64,000 nt of DNA. Origin: Paenibacillus sp. JJ-223 (lineage in GTDB: Bacteria; Bacillota; Bacilli; Paenibacillales; Paenibacillaceae). The stretch lies in the NCBI RefSeq assembly GCF_927798175.1, contig NZ_CAKMMP010000007.1, forward strand, positions 62,001 to 126,000, written 5' to 3'. Both the position numbers and the translations under genes were made by a program. Shown piece after piece: positions 16,984 to 25,242 of the stretch. The notes beneath the pieces were generated by a model. The model saw nothing but the letters and a program-made list of their open reading frames with translations, ran no database searches and was not told the origin of the DNA. Positions within the stretch are counted from its first letter, which is position 1, and every line of letters starts with the position of its first letter.

Positions 16984-17023
16984 AAAGCCTCGGTCCCTCC
17001 CTAAGTGGAATGGCCGAGGCTTA
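16984..17023. terminator. Bidirectional terminator between dedA-like and cobU genes
   Basis: AAGCCTCGG/CCGAGGCTT hairpin between convergent genes. The T-rich tails are short on both sides. Confidence 0.5.
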
Positions 17024-17040
17024 TTACATGGGTTCAACAT

Positions 17041-17574
17041 TTATTCATATCGCAGCGCATGTGATTTCAAATCAATGGCCAGCCCTGAAACGAGCATAAA
17101 CATCCGATCCGAGTGAGATTGAAGCATCCGGTTCACGGACGCCATGCGAGCTGCGAAAACTCGCTCTTTCTCGGAAGGTTGCAGCGATGCATGCATTTCG
17201 TTCGTAATGACGAGCAGTTTGCCCTGGTACGAAAGCAATGCGCCAAGCAATTTCTGGGTATCGTTCCTCTGTTCGTTCAGATTGTCACAGACGTCGAAGC
17301 TCGCCGCCATCCATGCGGTTAGGCTATCCACAATAAGAATGCGCTGATCCGCCAAATAAAGATTCGATTCCCGGTTGATCTGATCAATAACCTGGGCCAA
17401 TTGGGGCCCTTTCACTGCCGATATGGCCCGGTAATGAGCGGACGGCAGCTCCGGATTCACTGGATCATGGTCGCCTGTGGACAAATAGATCCCTTCCCGG
17501 CTAATCCGGGCTGCATAGTCGAGGGCAAACCGGGTTTTGCCGCTGCCGACGCCGCCTGTGACCGTTATCAGCAA
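17041..17574 (-). CDS. cobU: Adenosylcobinamide kinase/guanylyltransferase
   Basis: CobU/CobP-type enzyme that phosphorylates and guanylylates adenosylcobinamide in cobalamin salvage. The P-loop GGVGSGKTRFA is intact, VDSLTAW marks the Walker B region, and LLVITNEMHASLQPSEKERVFAARMASVNR matches the usual NEVG-type segment, though with Met in place of the glycine. The 177-residue length is ordinary. The EMRLRIxxHRxxR block is poorly conserved, so catalytic competence as a cobinamide kinase is not certain. The start is a TTG behind GGAGGAG. No other corrin gene adjoins it except PduO some 1.4 kb away; a lipoprotein gene precedes it by 42 bases. Confidence 0.7.
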   Translation of the reverse strand: MLITVTGGVGSGKTRFALDYAARISREGIYLSTGDHDPVNPELPSAHYRAISAVKGPQLAQVIDQINRESNLYLADQRILIVDSLTAWMAASFDVCDNLNEQRNDTQKLLGALLSYQGKLLVITNEMHASLQPSEKERVFAARMASVNRMLQSHSDRMFMLVSGLAIDLKSHALRYE

Positions 17575-17616
17575 TCCGCTCTCCTCCTCTGTCGATGTGT
17601 TTGAATGGAAGCTCTC

Positions 17617-18168
17617 TTATTCTGTCAACGCCTTCAAAACTTTTTTGGCCTCATCCACATTGGAAGCGGACACCGGAATCGTGGCAAACAAATTGCTGGC
17701 CGCATATTTCACGTCCTTGAACATTTGCATCTCCTCCAGCGGAATACCGTAGAGATGAGATTCTGTTTTGATGTCGGAACCGTTGTCTCCCTCGCCCTGC
17801 TCAACCAGGACGCCTCCGTCAAACACGCCCCGTTTGTATTTCTCGGCATCAAACGTATCTTCCAGCGGAACATTGGACCCGCTTTTTCCATATTGTTTCA
17901 TGTCTGCCTCGGGCAAGATGAAAATGTCATGTCCACCGGCCGCATACTCGACCAAAATTTTTTGCACGTCGTACATCGCGCTAGTAATGACTTCAACCTT
18001 CGGTTCTTCACCCAGTTTTTGCTGCAAATTGGTTTGCAGCTGTTCGGAAATGACCGACGGATTACCTTGATTATCAATGATGAAAATGGTAAAACCATCC
18101 TTGCCGCCACATCCGGACAGCATCAAAACGATCGAAACGATGAACAGCATTCCCCAAAACCTTTTCAT
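17617..18168 (-). CDS. Lipoprotein of unknown function
   Basis: A predicted lipoprotein of 183 residues: MKRFWGMLFIVSIVLMLSGC gives a signal peptide and a lipobox (LSGC), followed by GGKDGFTIFIIDNQGNP and a segment KVEVITSAMYDVQKILVEYAAGGHDIFILPEAD that looks like one lobe of a periplasmic-binding-protein fold, but far shorter than a full one. I recognise no family. It lies upstream of cobU in the same direction, which might suggest a link to corrinoid uptake, but nothing in the protein supports that. The ATG at 18168 has better spacing from GGGGGA than the ATG at 18174. Confidence 0.75.
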   Translation of the reverse strand: MKRFWGMLFIVSIVLMLSGCGGKDGFTIFIIDNQGNPSVISEQLQTNLQQKLGEEPKVEVITSAMYDVQKILVEYAAGGHDIFILPEADMKQYGKSGSNVPLEDTFDAEKYKRGVFDGGVLVEQGEGDNGSDIKTESHLYGIPLEEMQMFKDVKYAASNLFATIPVSASNVDEAKKVLKALTE

Positions 18169-18302
18169 CCCCATTCCCCCTCTATTCTCCTAACTACAAA
18201 TATATCACAATTATCCCACTCGCAAAAACAGCGTGCCCGTCCAGGCCTCTTATGCCTTTTACAAGACCATTTTGTATCATTTGTCTTTTCTCAACGATCA
18301 TC

Positions 18303-18327
18303 AAAAAAGACCCCGGATGGGGGTCTC
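18303..18327 (-). terminator. Terminator of the Spo0E-like gene
   Basis: GAGACCCCC/GGGGTCTTTTTTGA on the minus strand. Confidence 0.8.
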
Positions 18328-18364
18328 ATTTCCTTACAGGTAACGTTTTCGCTCAAGGACAAAA

Positions 18365-18634
18365 TTATTTGCCTTTTGTCGGTTTCTGCTTCATGTAATA
18401 TTCGTTGATTTTCAGATCGAGCAAGCTGCTGATTTCAATAACGATATCCGAAGTGAAGGATTTCTCCTCCAAAAATAACTGTTCCATTTTGCATCGCAAC
18501 ATATGGATCTCTTCTTCCAAGGAAACGTTATGCAAAGATGCGTGGTCAGGGTTCACCGACCATCGGTCGCCATGATCGCCTTCTGCCAAATAATGTCCAC
18601 GATTCGTCGGTAAATCATATTCAACACAGAACAA
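18365..18634 (-). CDS. Spo0E-family aspartyl-phosphate phosphatase-like protein
   Basis: A small 89-residue protein with the Spo0E-type helical hairpin: LEEEIHMLRCKMEQLFLEEK (about residues 39-58), then VIEISSLLDLKINEYY, which has the family's SxxLD core ahead of a terminal INEYY. Spo0E proteins dephosphorylate Spo0A~P and delay sporulation. The first forty residues (EYDLPTNRGHYLAEGDHGDRW) are longer than usual and unmatched. The start is a TTG behind AAGGAGGG. No sensor kinase is next to it. Confidence in family membership is moderate because the domain is short and divergent. Confidence 0.65.
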   Translation of the reverse strand: MFCVEYDLPTNRGHYLAEGDHGDRWSVNPDHASLHNVSLEEEIHMLRCKMEQLFLEEKSFTSDIVIEISSLLDLKINEYYMKQKPTKGK

Positions 18635-18776
18635 AGCTAACCCTCCTTGGAATGGATTTTATTTCAATTTTATGAAAACTTATTTCAAAATGAAATTATA
18701 TCATAAAATCTTGTAAAAGAAAGTTATTTTTTCCGTATATCCGAAATGTAACATCAACAGCTTTTGCTACAATCTG

Positions 18777-19985
18777 TTATCCCTCTTTCAACACTTTATG
18801 GACAAAATTTCCAATCCGATCCAATGCCTCATTCAACTGCGCGACAGATGTCGCATAGGAACACCGCAAGAAGCCTTCACCTTGAGGCCCAAATACGTTT
18901 CCGGGCACGGCGGCTACCTTGTTCTCCGTCAATAGGCGTTCGGCAAATACGTCCGAGCTGAGCCCCGTCTTTTGAATGCTCGGGAACGCATAGAACGCGC
19001 CCTGAGGCTCGTGACAATCGAGACCGATGTCTCTGAATCCTTGCACGATCAATCGTCTCCGCTGGTTATACGATTCCACCATCCGGTCTTTTTCGGCCAT
19101 TCCGTTCCGTAATGCCTCCAAAGCAGCTACCTGACCCATGGCCGGCGCACACATCACCGTATATTGATGAATCTTCAGCATCGCCGAGATCAATTCGGGA
19201 TGCCCGCACATGTACCCGATTCTCCAGCCCGTCATGGCAAATGCTTTGGAAAAACCGCTGACCAGAATCGTGCGATCCTTCATGTCGGGGACGGCTGCAA
19301 AACTGACATGCTTTTGGTTGTACGTCAGCTCGGCATAAATTTCATCCGCGATGACGATCAAATCATGCTTTTTGATTACCTCAGCGATCGGCAGCCAATC
19401 CTCATGCGTCATGATCGCTCCCGTCGGATTGCTTGGATAACAGAGAATGACGACCTTGGATTTAGGCGTGATCTTGGCCTCAAGCGCTTCTGCCGTAAGT
19501 TTGAACTGGTCCTTCGCATACGTTTCGATGCCGACCGGCACGCCGCCGCCTATGGAAGCAATGGGAGAATACGCTACATACGACGGCTCCGGGATCAAAA
19601 TTTCGTCTCCTGGCACGATGAGCGCGCGCAAGGCCAAGTCAATGGCTTCACTGCCGCCGACCGTTACGATGATTTCGTTTTTTGGATCATATTTCGTATG
19701 GAATTGAGTATCCAAATACTCGCTGAGCGCCTCCCTCAGCTGGGGCATGCCCGCATTGGAGGTGTAGCTGGTCATGCCACGTTCCAACGAATACACGCAC
19801 GCTTCGCGCATATGCCACGGCGTGATGAAATCCGGCTCGCCGACCCCTAGCGTAATGATATCCTTGTTGTCTCCGACCAAGTCGAAAAACTTGCGGATGC
19901 CGGAAGGAGGAATTTGCTGAACCAGTGGCGACAAATATGAATTCATGGTTTTGGTGCTTCCTGTTGTCTGTTCATTCAATATCAT
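18777..19985 (-). CDS. alaT: Pyridoxal-phosphate aminotransferase, alanine transaminase type
   Basis: Class I aminotransferase of 402 residues. Family marks: TLGVGEPDF, YTSNAGMPQLREAL, CYPSNPTGAIM, IADEIYAEL and the PLP lysine in SGFSKAFAMTGWRIGY (Lys247), and a C-terminal FLRCSYATS arginine. Together with the Lrp-type regulator thirteen bases upstream, it matches the B. subtilis alaR-alaT (yugG-yugH) pair, where AlaR activates alaT for alanine synthesis from pyruvate and glutamate. The start ATG has a GGAAG site just after the alaR stop. Without alaR, general aspartate/tyrosine aminotransferase activity would be an alternative. Confidence 0.88.
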   Translation of the reverse strand: MILNEQTTGSTKTMNSYLSPLVQQIPPSGIRKFFDLVGDNKDIITLGVGEPDFITPWHMREACVYSLERGMTSYTSNAGMPQLREALSEYLDTQFHTKYDPKNEIIVTVGGSEAIDLALRALIVPGDEILIPEPSYVAYSPIASIGGGVPVGIETYAKDQFKLTAEALEAKITPKSKVVILCYPSNPTGAIMTHEDWLPIAEVIKKHDLIVIADEIYAELTYNQKHVSFAAVPDMKDRTILVSGFSKAFAMTGWRIGYMCGHPELISAMLKIHQYTVMCAPAMGQVAALEALRNGMAEKDRMVESYNQRRRLIVQGFRDIGLDCHEPQGAFYAFPSIQKTGLSSDVFAERLLTENKVAAVPGNVFGPQGEGFLRCSYATSVAQLNEALDRIGNFVHKVLKEG

Positions 19986-19998
19986 GACACATCTTCCT

Positions 19999-20499
19999 TT
20001 ACGGCGAGATCATGAGACGGTTATCTTCTTGATGGTCCTCGAAAATAATCCCGTCCTGCTTGTATTTTTTGAGAATAAAGTTGGTTTTGGTCGAAAGGAC
20101 CGAATCGATGGGAGACAGCTTCTCCGACACAAAGTTGGCTACCTCGCGCAGGTTGCCGCCCTCGACTTCGACGAGCAGGTCATACGCGCCAGACATCAAG
20201 TAAACGGATTTGACCTGAGGATACAGATAGATCCGCTCCGCAATCCCTTCAAAACCGCGCCCCCGTTCAGGCGTAATTTGCACTTCGATCAACGCCGTGA
20301 CCTTCTCGTCGTGCACTTTGCTCCAGTTTACGACCGTGGCGTACTTCACGATGACGTGTTCTTGCTCCAGTTCCTCGACAGCCTTTTTGATATGTTCCTC
20401 CGGTTCGCCGAGCAGTGTCGACAACAATGCAGGAGTTCTTCTAGCATCTTCCTTCAACAGATCGAGAACTTTCAATTGCAAATCGTTCAAATCCTTCAT
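19999..20499 (-). CDS. alaR: Lrp/AsnC-family regulator of alaT
   Basis: A 166-residue Lrp/AsnC-family protein: an N-terminal winged helix (MKDLNDLQLKVLDLLKEDAR, then LLGEPEEHIKKAVEELEQEHVIVKY) and a C-terminal ACT-like RAM domain (EVQITPERGRGFEGIAERIYLYPQV, SGAYDLLVEVEG). By analogy with B. subtilis AlaR it should regulate the downstream alaT. The ATG follows GGAGGGAAAGGC. The pair probably comes from one transcript, and autoregulation is likely but not shown. Confidence 0.9.
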   Translation of the reverse strand: MKDLNDLQLKVLDLLKEDARRTPALLSTLLGEPEEHIKKAVEELEQEHVIVKYATVVNWSKVHDEKVTALIEVQITPERGRGFEGIAERIYLYPQVKSVYLMSGAYDLLVEVEGGNLREVANFVSEKLSPIDSVLSTKTNFILKKYKQDGIIFEDHQEDNRLMISP

Positions 20500-20583
20500 G
20501 CCTTTCCCTCCAGCACTTATCAGGTTCCTGAAAATGAATTAATACTAATATTACATGAATTTAACGTCTGTGCAAACACAAAA

Positions 20584-20612
20584 ACCGCCTGCTCGGAATT
20601 CGGGCAAGCGGT
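20584..20612 (-). terminator. Terminator after the CotF-type gene
   Basis: ACCGCTTGCCCG-aattc-CGAGCAGGCGGT with mismatches, followed by TTTTTG on the minus strand. Confidence 0.65.
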
Positions 20613-20655
20613 GGTATGCTCTGCTTTTTTCGGATTCAAAACTCGTTCCGGGAAA

Positions 20656-21051
20656 TTACACGTAATAGGGATTGCCGTAATTTGCCGGATGCTGCGGAAC
20701 GTTGGGTGCATGGTTGTACGTGGCAGATTGCGTGCTTTTCTCCTGCACGAACTGCTGGCATTTCTGCTGCGCTTGATGGGCAGACTGGATTTGCTTGTCT
20801 ATGTCCTGGCGGAGCGCCTTCGACGAAGCGGAATACATATTGTTTTGCTGCATCAGATTGAACAGCTCGCCCTGCAGCCTGAGCGTATCGTTCGTCAAAT
20901 CCATAAACATTTGGCGAACCGCCGGACAAGCCGCTTCCGTTGTGGCGGTCGTATACTCGCGCGCCGTGCGTCTCAGGTTTGCGAGAATCGAACTGAGCAG
21001 GTCTTGTTCCTGCATAAAACTTCCCCCGGATGACAAAGATTGAGAATACAC
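20656..21051 (-). CDS. CotF-type spore coat protein
   Basis: A 131-residue helical protein of the CotF spore coat family: QEQDLLSSILANLRRTAREYTTATTEA, then CPAVRQMFMDLTNDTLRLQGELFNLM, both typical of the CotF four-helix core, and a Gln/Tyr/Pro-rich tail (NVPQHPANYGNPYYV). The start is GTG at 21051 behind AAGGAGGAAG; an internal ATG has a G-rich sequence but gives a shorter N-terminus. It is the downstream partner of a second CotF-like gene. Expression in the mother cell is expected from the family; no sigma-K-type promoter was identified. Confidence 0.82.
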   Translation of the reverse strand: MYSQSLSSGGSFMQEQDLLSSILANLRRTAREYTTATTEAACPAVRQMFMDLTNDTLRLQGELFNLMQQNNMYSASSKALRQDIDKQIQSAHQAQQKCQQFVQEKSTQSATYNHAPNVPQHPANYGNPYYV

Positions 21052-21086
21052 AGGGCTTCCTCCTTCAGCGTTTTTGATTTTGGGCC

Positions 21087-21320
21087 TTACTGGGGTTGCG
21101 TAGGAGCAATGGACTGATGCTGATGCAGCGCGGCAGTCAGCGTGTTCAAATGCTGTTCATGGGAGCGAACGTACTGGTTCAAAGCTTGCTGGATTTGTGC
21201 AATTTGCGTGGTTGAGGCCGTTGCCGCACACTGCTTGATCAACAGTTCCTCATTGGAAATGGAGTCCGCGATGTAATTCAGCTCTTTGGGACTGAGTGCC
21301 TGGATTTGCGCATGTTGCAT
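21087..21320 (-). CDS. Small CotF-related spore protein
   Basis: A 77-residue helical protein: LSPKELNYIADSISNEELLIKQCA, then QALNQYVRSHEQHLNTLTAAL, a pattern seen in the small CotF-like coat proteins that pair with larger ones. AAGGAGG precedes the ATG at 21320, so an upstream in-frame ATG (21350) is not used. Thirty-five bases separate it from the following 131-residue CotF gene. A common operon is likely. Confidence 0.78.
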   Translation of the reverse strand: MQHAQIQALSPKELNYIADSISNEELLIKQCAATASTTQIAQIQQALNQYVRSHEQHLNTLTAALHQHQSIAPTQPQ

Positions 21321-21417
21321 AGGAATGATCCTCCTTAACCTGAAGTGCATGCGGGATTATTTTTACCTTGTCTTCCGAAAGTATACAGAATCCCTTACCG
21401 AAAAGGAGTTGCCCCTC

Positions 21418-22647
21418 TTGGAACTTGTATATGGTACGCCCTTCTGGCCTTCCACGATGACCGATGCGCCAACATACCCTGTGCTGCAAACGGATCTTAC
21501 ATGCGATTGCCTCATCATCGGTGGCGGCATGGGAGGCGCATTAGCATCACGGCTGCTTGCCGATCAGGGGGTGGATACGGTCGTCATTGAAAAAAGAAAC
21601 ATTGCTCACGGCAGCAGTTTGGCCAGTGCCGGTCTGCTGCAAAACACAAATGACAAAACGTTGACCTCTTGCATCCATACATTCGGCGAATATACCGGCG
21701 TCCGGTTTTACGAACTTTGCCGGGATGCCATGGCGCAGCTCGAACGACTCGCGGGTACGCTGGATACGGATCCTTGTTTCATCCCAAGAAATAGTCTTCG
21801 CTTTGCCAGCAGTCAAGAAGACATTCACATACTCGAGAAAGAGGCCCGGACTTTGCAGCGATACGGTTTCGACGCAGCGTTTTGGGATGCCGGCCGTATT
21901 AACAAGCACCTCTCGATTAGCAAACCAGCTGCTCTTTTAACCCGAGGCGATGCCGAGGTGAATCCGTTTCGTTTCGTACACGGTTTGTTTCATTCCGCTG
22001 CGAAAAAAGGGGTCCGGATCTTCGAAAAAACGGCCATGATCCATTGCGATTTCCTCAAAGACGGCGTGTTGTGCCATACGCCGGGTGGACGGATTCATGC
22101 TCGCAAAGTGATTTTTGCGACAGGATACGAAACCCAGTCCATCAAGAAGGATCAAACGGCCTATCTCCAGACTTCCTATGTCATTGTAACCAAACCTTTG
22201 CCGGATCTCAGCAGTTGGTATGACCGCTATCTCATTTGGGAATCCGCGCTTCCATACACATACATGCGGACAACGATGGACGGAAGAATCGTGGCAGGCG
22301 GGATGGATGAAGATTTGCCGCGCAAGGATCAGAGAGAGCACCGAGCCAAGCATTGCGGCGAACAACTCTTGAAGAAGGTTCGTGCGTACTTCCCTCTGCC
22401 AGACCTGGAAGTCGATTTCACATGGGGGGCCGTATTCGGCAATACCCATGACGGGCTGCCATTAATCGGCCCCCATCCGGAATTCCCTCATTCCTATTTT
22501 CTTGAGGGTTACGGAGGGAATGGGACGGTATACAGCATGATTGCAGCCTCCATACTGGCAGACGCCGTTACGGGTAATCCAAACGGAGATATGGAGCTCT
22601 TTTCACTTACACGAACCAACAAACCCTCTCCCGCATCATGGAAATAA
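21418..22647 (+). CDS. FAD-dependent oxidoreductase, DAO/DadA type
   Basis: A 409-residue flavoprotein of the glycine/D-amino acid oxidase fold, with the dinucleotide motif DCLIIGGGMGGALASRLLA near the N-terminus, a VVIEKRNI ribose-binding acid, FATGYET, and the C-terminal GYGGNGTVYSMIAA. Such enzymes oxidise amines; the substrate is unknown. I place the start at the TTG of LELVYG because AAAGGAG sits nine bases upstream; the open frame runs to 21286 but overlaps the divergent spore gene. The gene is transcribed away from the CotF pair. Confidence 0.85.
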   Translation: MELVYGTPFWPSTMTDAPTYPVLQTDLTCDCLIIGGGMGGALASRLLADQGVDTVVIEKRNIAHGSSLASAGLLQNTNDKTLTSCIHTFGEYTGVRFYELCRDAMAQLERLAGTLDTDPCFIPRNSLRFASSQEDIHILEKEARTLQRYGFDAAFWDAGRINKHLSISKPAALLTRGDAEVNPFRFVHGLFHSAAKKGVRIFEKTAMIHCDFLKDGVLCHTPGGRIHARKVIFATGYETQSIKKDQTAYLQTSYVIVTKPLPDLSSWYDRYLIWESALPYTYMRTTMDGRIVAGGMDEDLPRKDQREHRAKHCGEQLLKKVRAYFPLPDLEVDFTWGAVFGNTHDGLPLIGPHPEFPHSYFLEGYGGNGTVYSMIAASILADAVTGNPNGDMELFSLTRTNKPSPASWK

Positions 22648-22664
22648 GCCATGGAGCAAACTAA

Positions 22665-22711
22665 AACAGGGTACTTGCCGGAGAACTGAACTCGGCGCAA
22701 GTACCCTGTTA
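22665..22711. terminator. Bidirectional terminator between the FAD oxidoreductase and the MFS gene
   Basis: A 13-bp perfect arm pair ACAGGGTACTTGC/GCAAGTACCCTGT with extra inner pairs, between convergent genes, with T-rich sequence on the plus side. Confidence 0.85.
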
Positions 22712-22716
22712 TTCTT

Positions 22717-23934
22717 TTATTTTCGCTGAGGTGCCCTCGGATCATGCGTGCTAAGCAAACTGCGGATGGCAATCCATCCCACAAGCGGAAATGCACCCAG
22801 GGCAACGATCAACCATACCATCTCTTGCAACGATGGCTGACTCTGAACGATGACCAAAAACGATGCCAACCCCAACAGTCTTCCGGTCATGAGGCATAGC
22901 TCTCTCAATACGACAAGTTCCACTCTTTTCTCCACGTTTTCGTCACTTGTCCCCATCAGATCGAAACCTGCCGAAATCATCGGCAGCATGTACAGCGGCA
23001 TGCCGATGGCCGAACCGATTCCCATGAACAGCAAGGTGCCGTAACCAACCTTCCATAATAGAGGCAGAAGAACCAAGAACAACAATATCGCTCCGGACAG
23101 CATCCCCATAGACCTGTAACGAGGTTTGAACCATTTTCCTGCGGCCCAGTAACTCACCAGCGCGACGGATGAAGTGATCAATGAGAATTGCCCAAGCTTA
23201 TACTCCTGTTGGGTGGCGACATATACGAGCAGTGCGATCAAGAATGCAAAAACACCCTCTCGCACCCCCTGAGCGATCAACCCCACGCCAAGTGGTCTCC
23301 AGGGGCTGCCCTTACGGGATAACTGCTTCAGCGGTTCATCCCAACAGTATGTACCGCTGACCTTTCTTTTTTTCAGGAAAAAGCTGCACACGACGGCAAT
23401 GACATAGATGACAAGCGATACTGTAAATATGAGCCGGTACCCGGTATTGTCAGCCATCCGTGAGATGATCAAACCGGAGAACCAAGGACCAACGATGCCC
23501 GTCACGGAGCCCAGCAGCCCCACCCATCCGTTGAACAAATCCCGGTTTTCACGATCAGTCACCTCAAAATATACAACGTTAAAGGCAAGCCAGAACAACC
23601 CCAATGAACAGCCGAGCAGGATGCCTAGCGGCCAGATCCAATCCACCGCCTTTGGCCCCGCCCACAGGACAAGCATGTAGAACAAGCCCGATAACCCGGT
23701 GCCCAGACGCAAAGCGATCATTTTGTCATGTTCCTTGACCCATTTTCCGGCAAGCCAGAATGTTGCGCCAAGAGCAAGCTGTTGACTCACGGTGAACCAT
23801 CCCAGCATGCTGTAATCGGGCCGGCTTTTCCACAAGTAGACATTCAGAAATGTTCCGGACAAAGCCCCGGCTAACGCAAACAATCCATTCACGCCAAGCA
23901 GCAGAATGGATTGTCGGCCCAGAGTAACCTTCAT
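22717..23934 (-). CDS. Major facilitator superfamily transporter
   Basis: A 405-residue permease with about twelve hydrophobic segments in two halves around a charged middle loop (FFLKKRKVSGTYCWDEPLKQLSRKG). It resembles bacterial MFS drug-efflux and sugar-export proteins, with the WLAFNVVYFEVTDRENRD stretch between helices four and five. The substrate is not predictable. The ATG follows AAGGAGGAAGCAG. The gene is alone in its transcript; no regulator adjoins it. Confidence 0.88.
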   Translation of the reverse strand: MKVTLGRQSILLLGVNGLFALAGALSGTFLNVYLWKSRPDYSMLGWFTVSQQLALGATFWLAGKWVKEHDKMIALRLGTGLSGLFYMLVLWAGPKAVDWIWPLGILLGCSLGLFWLAFNVVYFEVTDRENRDLFNGWVGLLGSVTGIVGPWFSGLIISRMADNTGYRLIFTVSLVIYVIAVVCSFFLKKRKVSGTYCWDEPLKQLSRKGSPWRPLGVGLIAQGVREGVFAFLIALLVYVATQQEYKLGQFSLITSSVALVSYWAAGKWFKPRYRSMGMLSGAILLFLVLLPLLWKVGYGTLLFMGIGSAIGMPLYMLPMISAGFDLMGTSDENVEKRVELVVLRELCLMTGRLLGLASFLVIVQSQPSLQEMVWLIVALGAFPLVGWIAIRSLLSTHDPRAPQRK

Positions 23935-24064
23935 CTGCTTCCTCCTTCATCCACCTGAAATATAGGTAGCAGGCAGTCATAACGTTAAACTGCCCCAAGG
24001 TGAAGAAAAACATGATGAAACCTCTGGAAGTCTATACGATTTTCAGTGAATTACGCGTTTGCTG

Positions 24065-24625
24065 CTATTTACGAGTACTCAGGTTTTGAATCAGACGCAT
24101 CCGATCTTCTTCAGCAAGACTATACTGAACCTGGAAACAACCTGAACAGACATACATCTGAACCGTAAATGGCATTGGCATCAGGAGACCGGAACCCGAT
24201 GCATGGTTGTGAACAGAGGCAAAATGTTCTGCAGTCGTGGTTTGTGTGCCGGTCAGCACCATAAATTCCCGGCAGTGAGGGCACTCCGGTACCTCCTCCT
24301 GCACGTCGAGCTGCTTCTCCACACCTTCTTCATATTGAAGCAAATCATGGCCTTCGTCCGCATACTTCGTTAACGTGCGCAGTTCAGGCATCTTCAGTTC
24401 AACCTCTTCTCCCCAAAGTGCAGTCAGATCGGCTGTCTGATCGTCATCCTCCACTTCGTTCTCTTCGTCATAAACACTCTCGGCACCTTCCTCGTCACCC
24501 AGCGTGATGTTGAGTGTGCGATACCCGTTCAGTTCATTATGACAATAAGGGCACTCTTCCTCTGGCCCAAGTTCCTCATCCCATACGATTTCGGTTTGGC
24601 ACCAAGGGCATATTGTTTTCTCCAT
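24065..24625 (-). CDS. Zinc-ribbon protein of unknown function
   Basis: A 186-residue, strongly acidic protein with two probable zinc ribbons: CPWC...CPYC at the N-terminus (about residues 6-28) and CPHC...CSGC near the C-terminus. Between them is an acidic low-complexity linker (DEENEVEDDDQTADL). I do not know the family. It is the last gene of a run beginning with mutS2, and follows the 26-residue membrane peptide by 34 bases. Zinc-ribbon organisation suggests a role in nucleic acid or protein binding, but that is only inference. Confidence 0.65.
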   Translation of the reverse strand: MEKTICPWCQTEIVWDEELGPEEECPYCHNELNGYRTLNITLGDEEGAESVYDEENEVEDDDQTADLTALWGEEVELKMPELRTLTKYADEGHDLLQYEEGVEKQLDVQEEVPECPHCREFMVLTGTQTTTAEHFASVHNHASGSGLLMPMPFTVQMYVCSGCFQVQYSLAEEDRMRLIQNLSTRK

Positions 24626-24659
24626 AACCTGATCAACCTTTCTTTATTCAAACATCATT

Positions 24660-24740
24660 TCACGTGTTCATGACGTAGATCACACCGATGGCAAAAAATA
24701 CAATCGATGCCGCAAACAAAATACGTATTAAAATTTTCAT
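24660..24740 (-). CDS. 26-residue single-span membrane peptide
   Basis: MKILIRILFAASIVFFAIGV followed by IYVMNT, a single hydrophobic span with a positive N-terminus. It starts 11 bases after the DUF350 stop, and AAGGAGG overlaps that stop codon, placing a perfect ribosome site seven bases from the ATG. Such spacing is far better than chance. Too short for usual gene prediction. Function unknown; a regulator or partner of the DUF350 membrane protein is the natural guess. Confidence 0.7.
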   Translation of the reverse strand: MKILIRILFAASIVFFAIGVIYVMNT

Positions 24741-24751
24741 GCAAGGCCTCC

Positions 24752-25171
24752 TTACATGATGCTTGCGCCGATGACAAAAGACAGCGCGACCGAAATAATC
24801 ATGGAAATCAATCCAACGGCCCGATTATCCGCCGCGATCTCTTTGTCAATGGAGAAGACCGGCGTCAAAAACTCAAATAGAAAATAGGCGATCAGCAGCA
24901 AAATAAAACCTACAAACGACCAGATCATCGCTTCATACACGGAAGATTTGGCCTGGATGCAGAAACGAAGCACATTGCAAATGCCAAAAATTTTGCCACC
25001 CGTAGCCATAGCTACCGCCACGTTGCCCTTTCTGATTTCATCCCAGCATTTGTATTTCGTGACCAACTCGAAACAAGCCAGAAAAACAAGCAACTCCATA
25101 ATCGCAACCGAGAAAAAACCGAGAACCATCCCTAGCGGATGGGACAGCAGCTGGTCAATCGTCCCCTTCAC
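24752..25171 (-). CDS. DUF350-family membrane protein
   Basis: A 139-residue protein with four hydrophobic segments: around residues 12-36, 50-66, 84-104 and 120-138, and a charged loop with KYKCWDEIRKGN. This is the DUF350 topology. The start is GTG at 25171 behind AAGGAGAG. It follows mutS2 by 71 bases and precedes the 26-residue membrane peptide, so the three are likely one transcript. No function is known. Confidence 0.82.
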   Translation of the reverse strand: MKGTIDQLLSHPLGMVLGFFSVAIMELLVFLACFELVTKYKCWDEIRKGNVAVAMATGGKIFGICNVLRFCIQAKSSVYEAMIWSFVGFILLLIAYFLFEFLTPVFSIDKEIAADNRAVGLISMIISVALSFVIGASIM

Positions 25172-25242
25172 TCATCGCTCTCCTTCCCCGTTCCTGCTGT
25201 CAAGCGCAACCGATCCAGCGGAACATGCTTGATTACGCCCTG

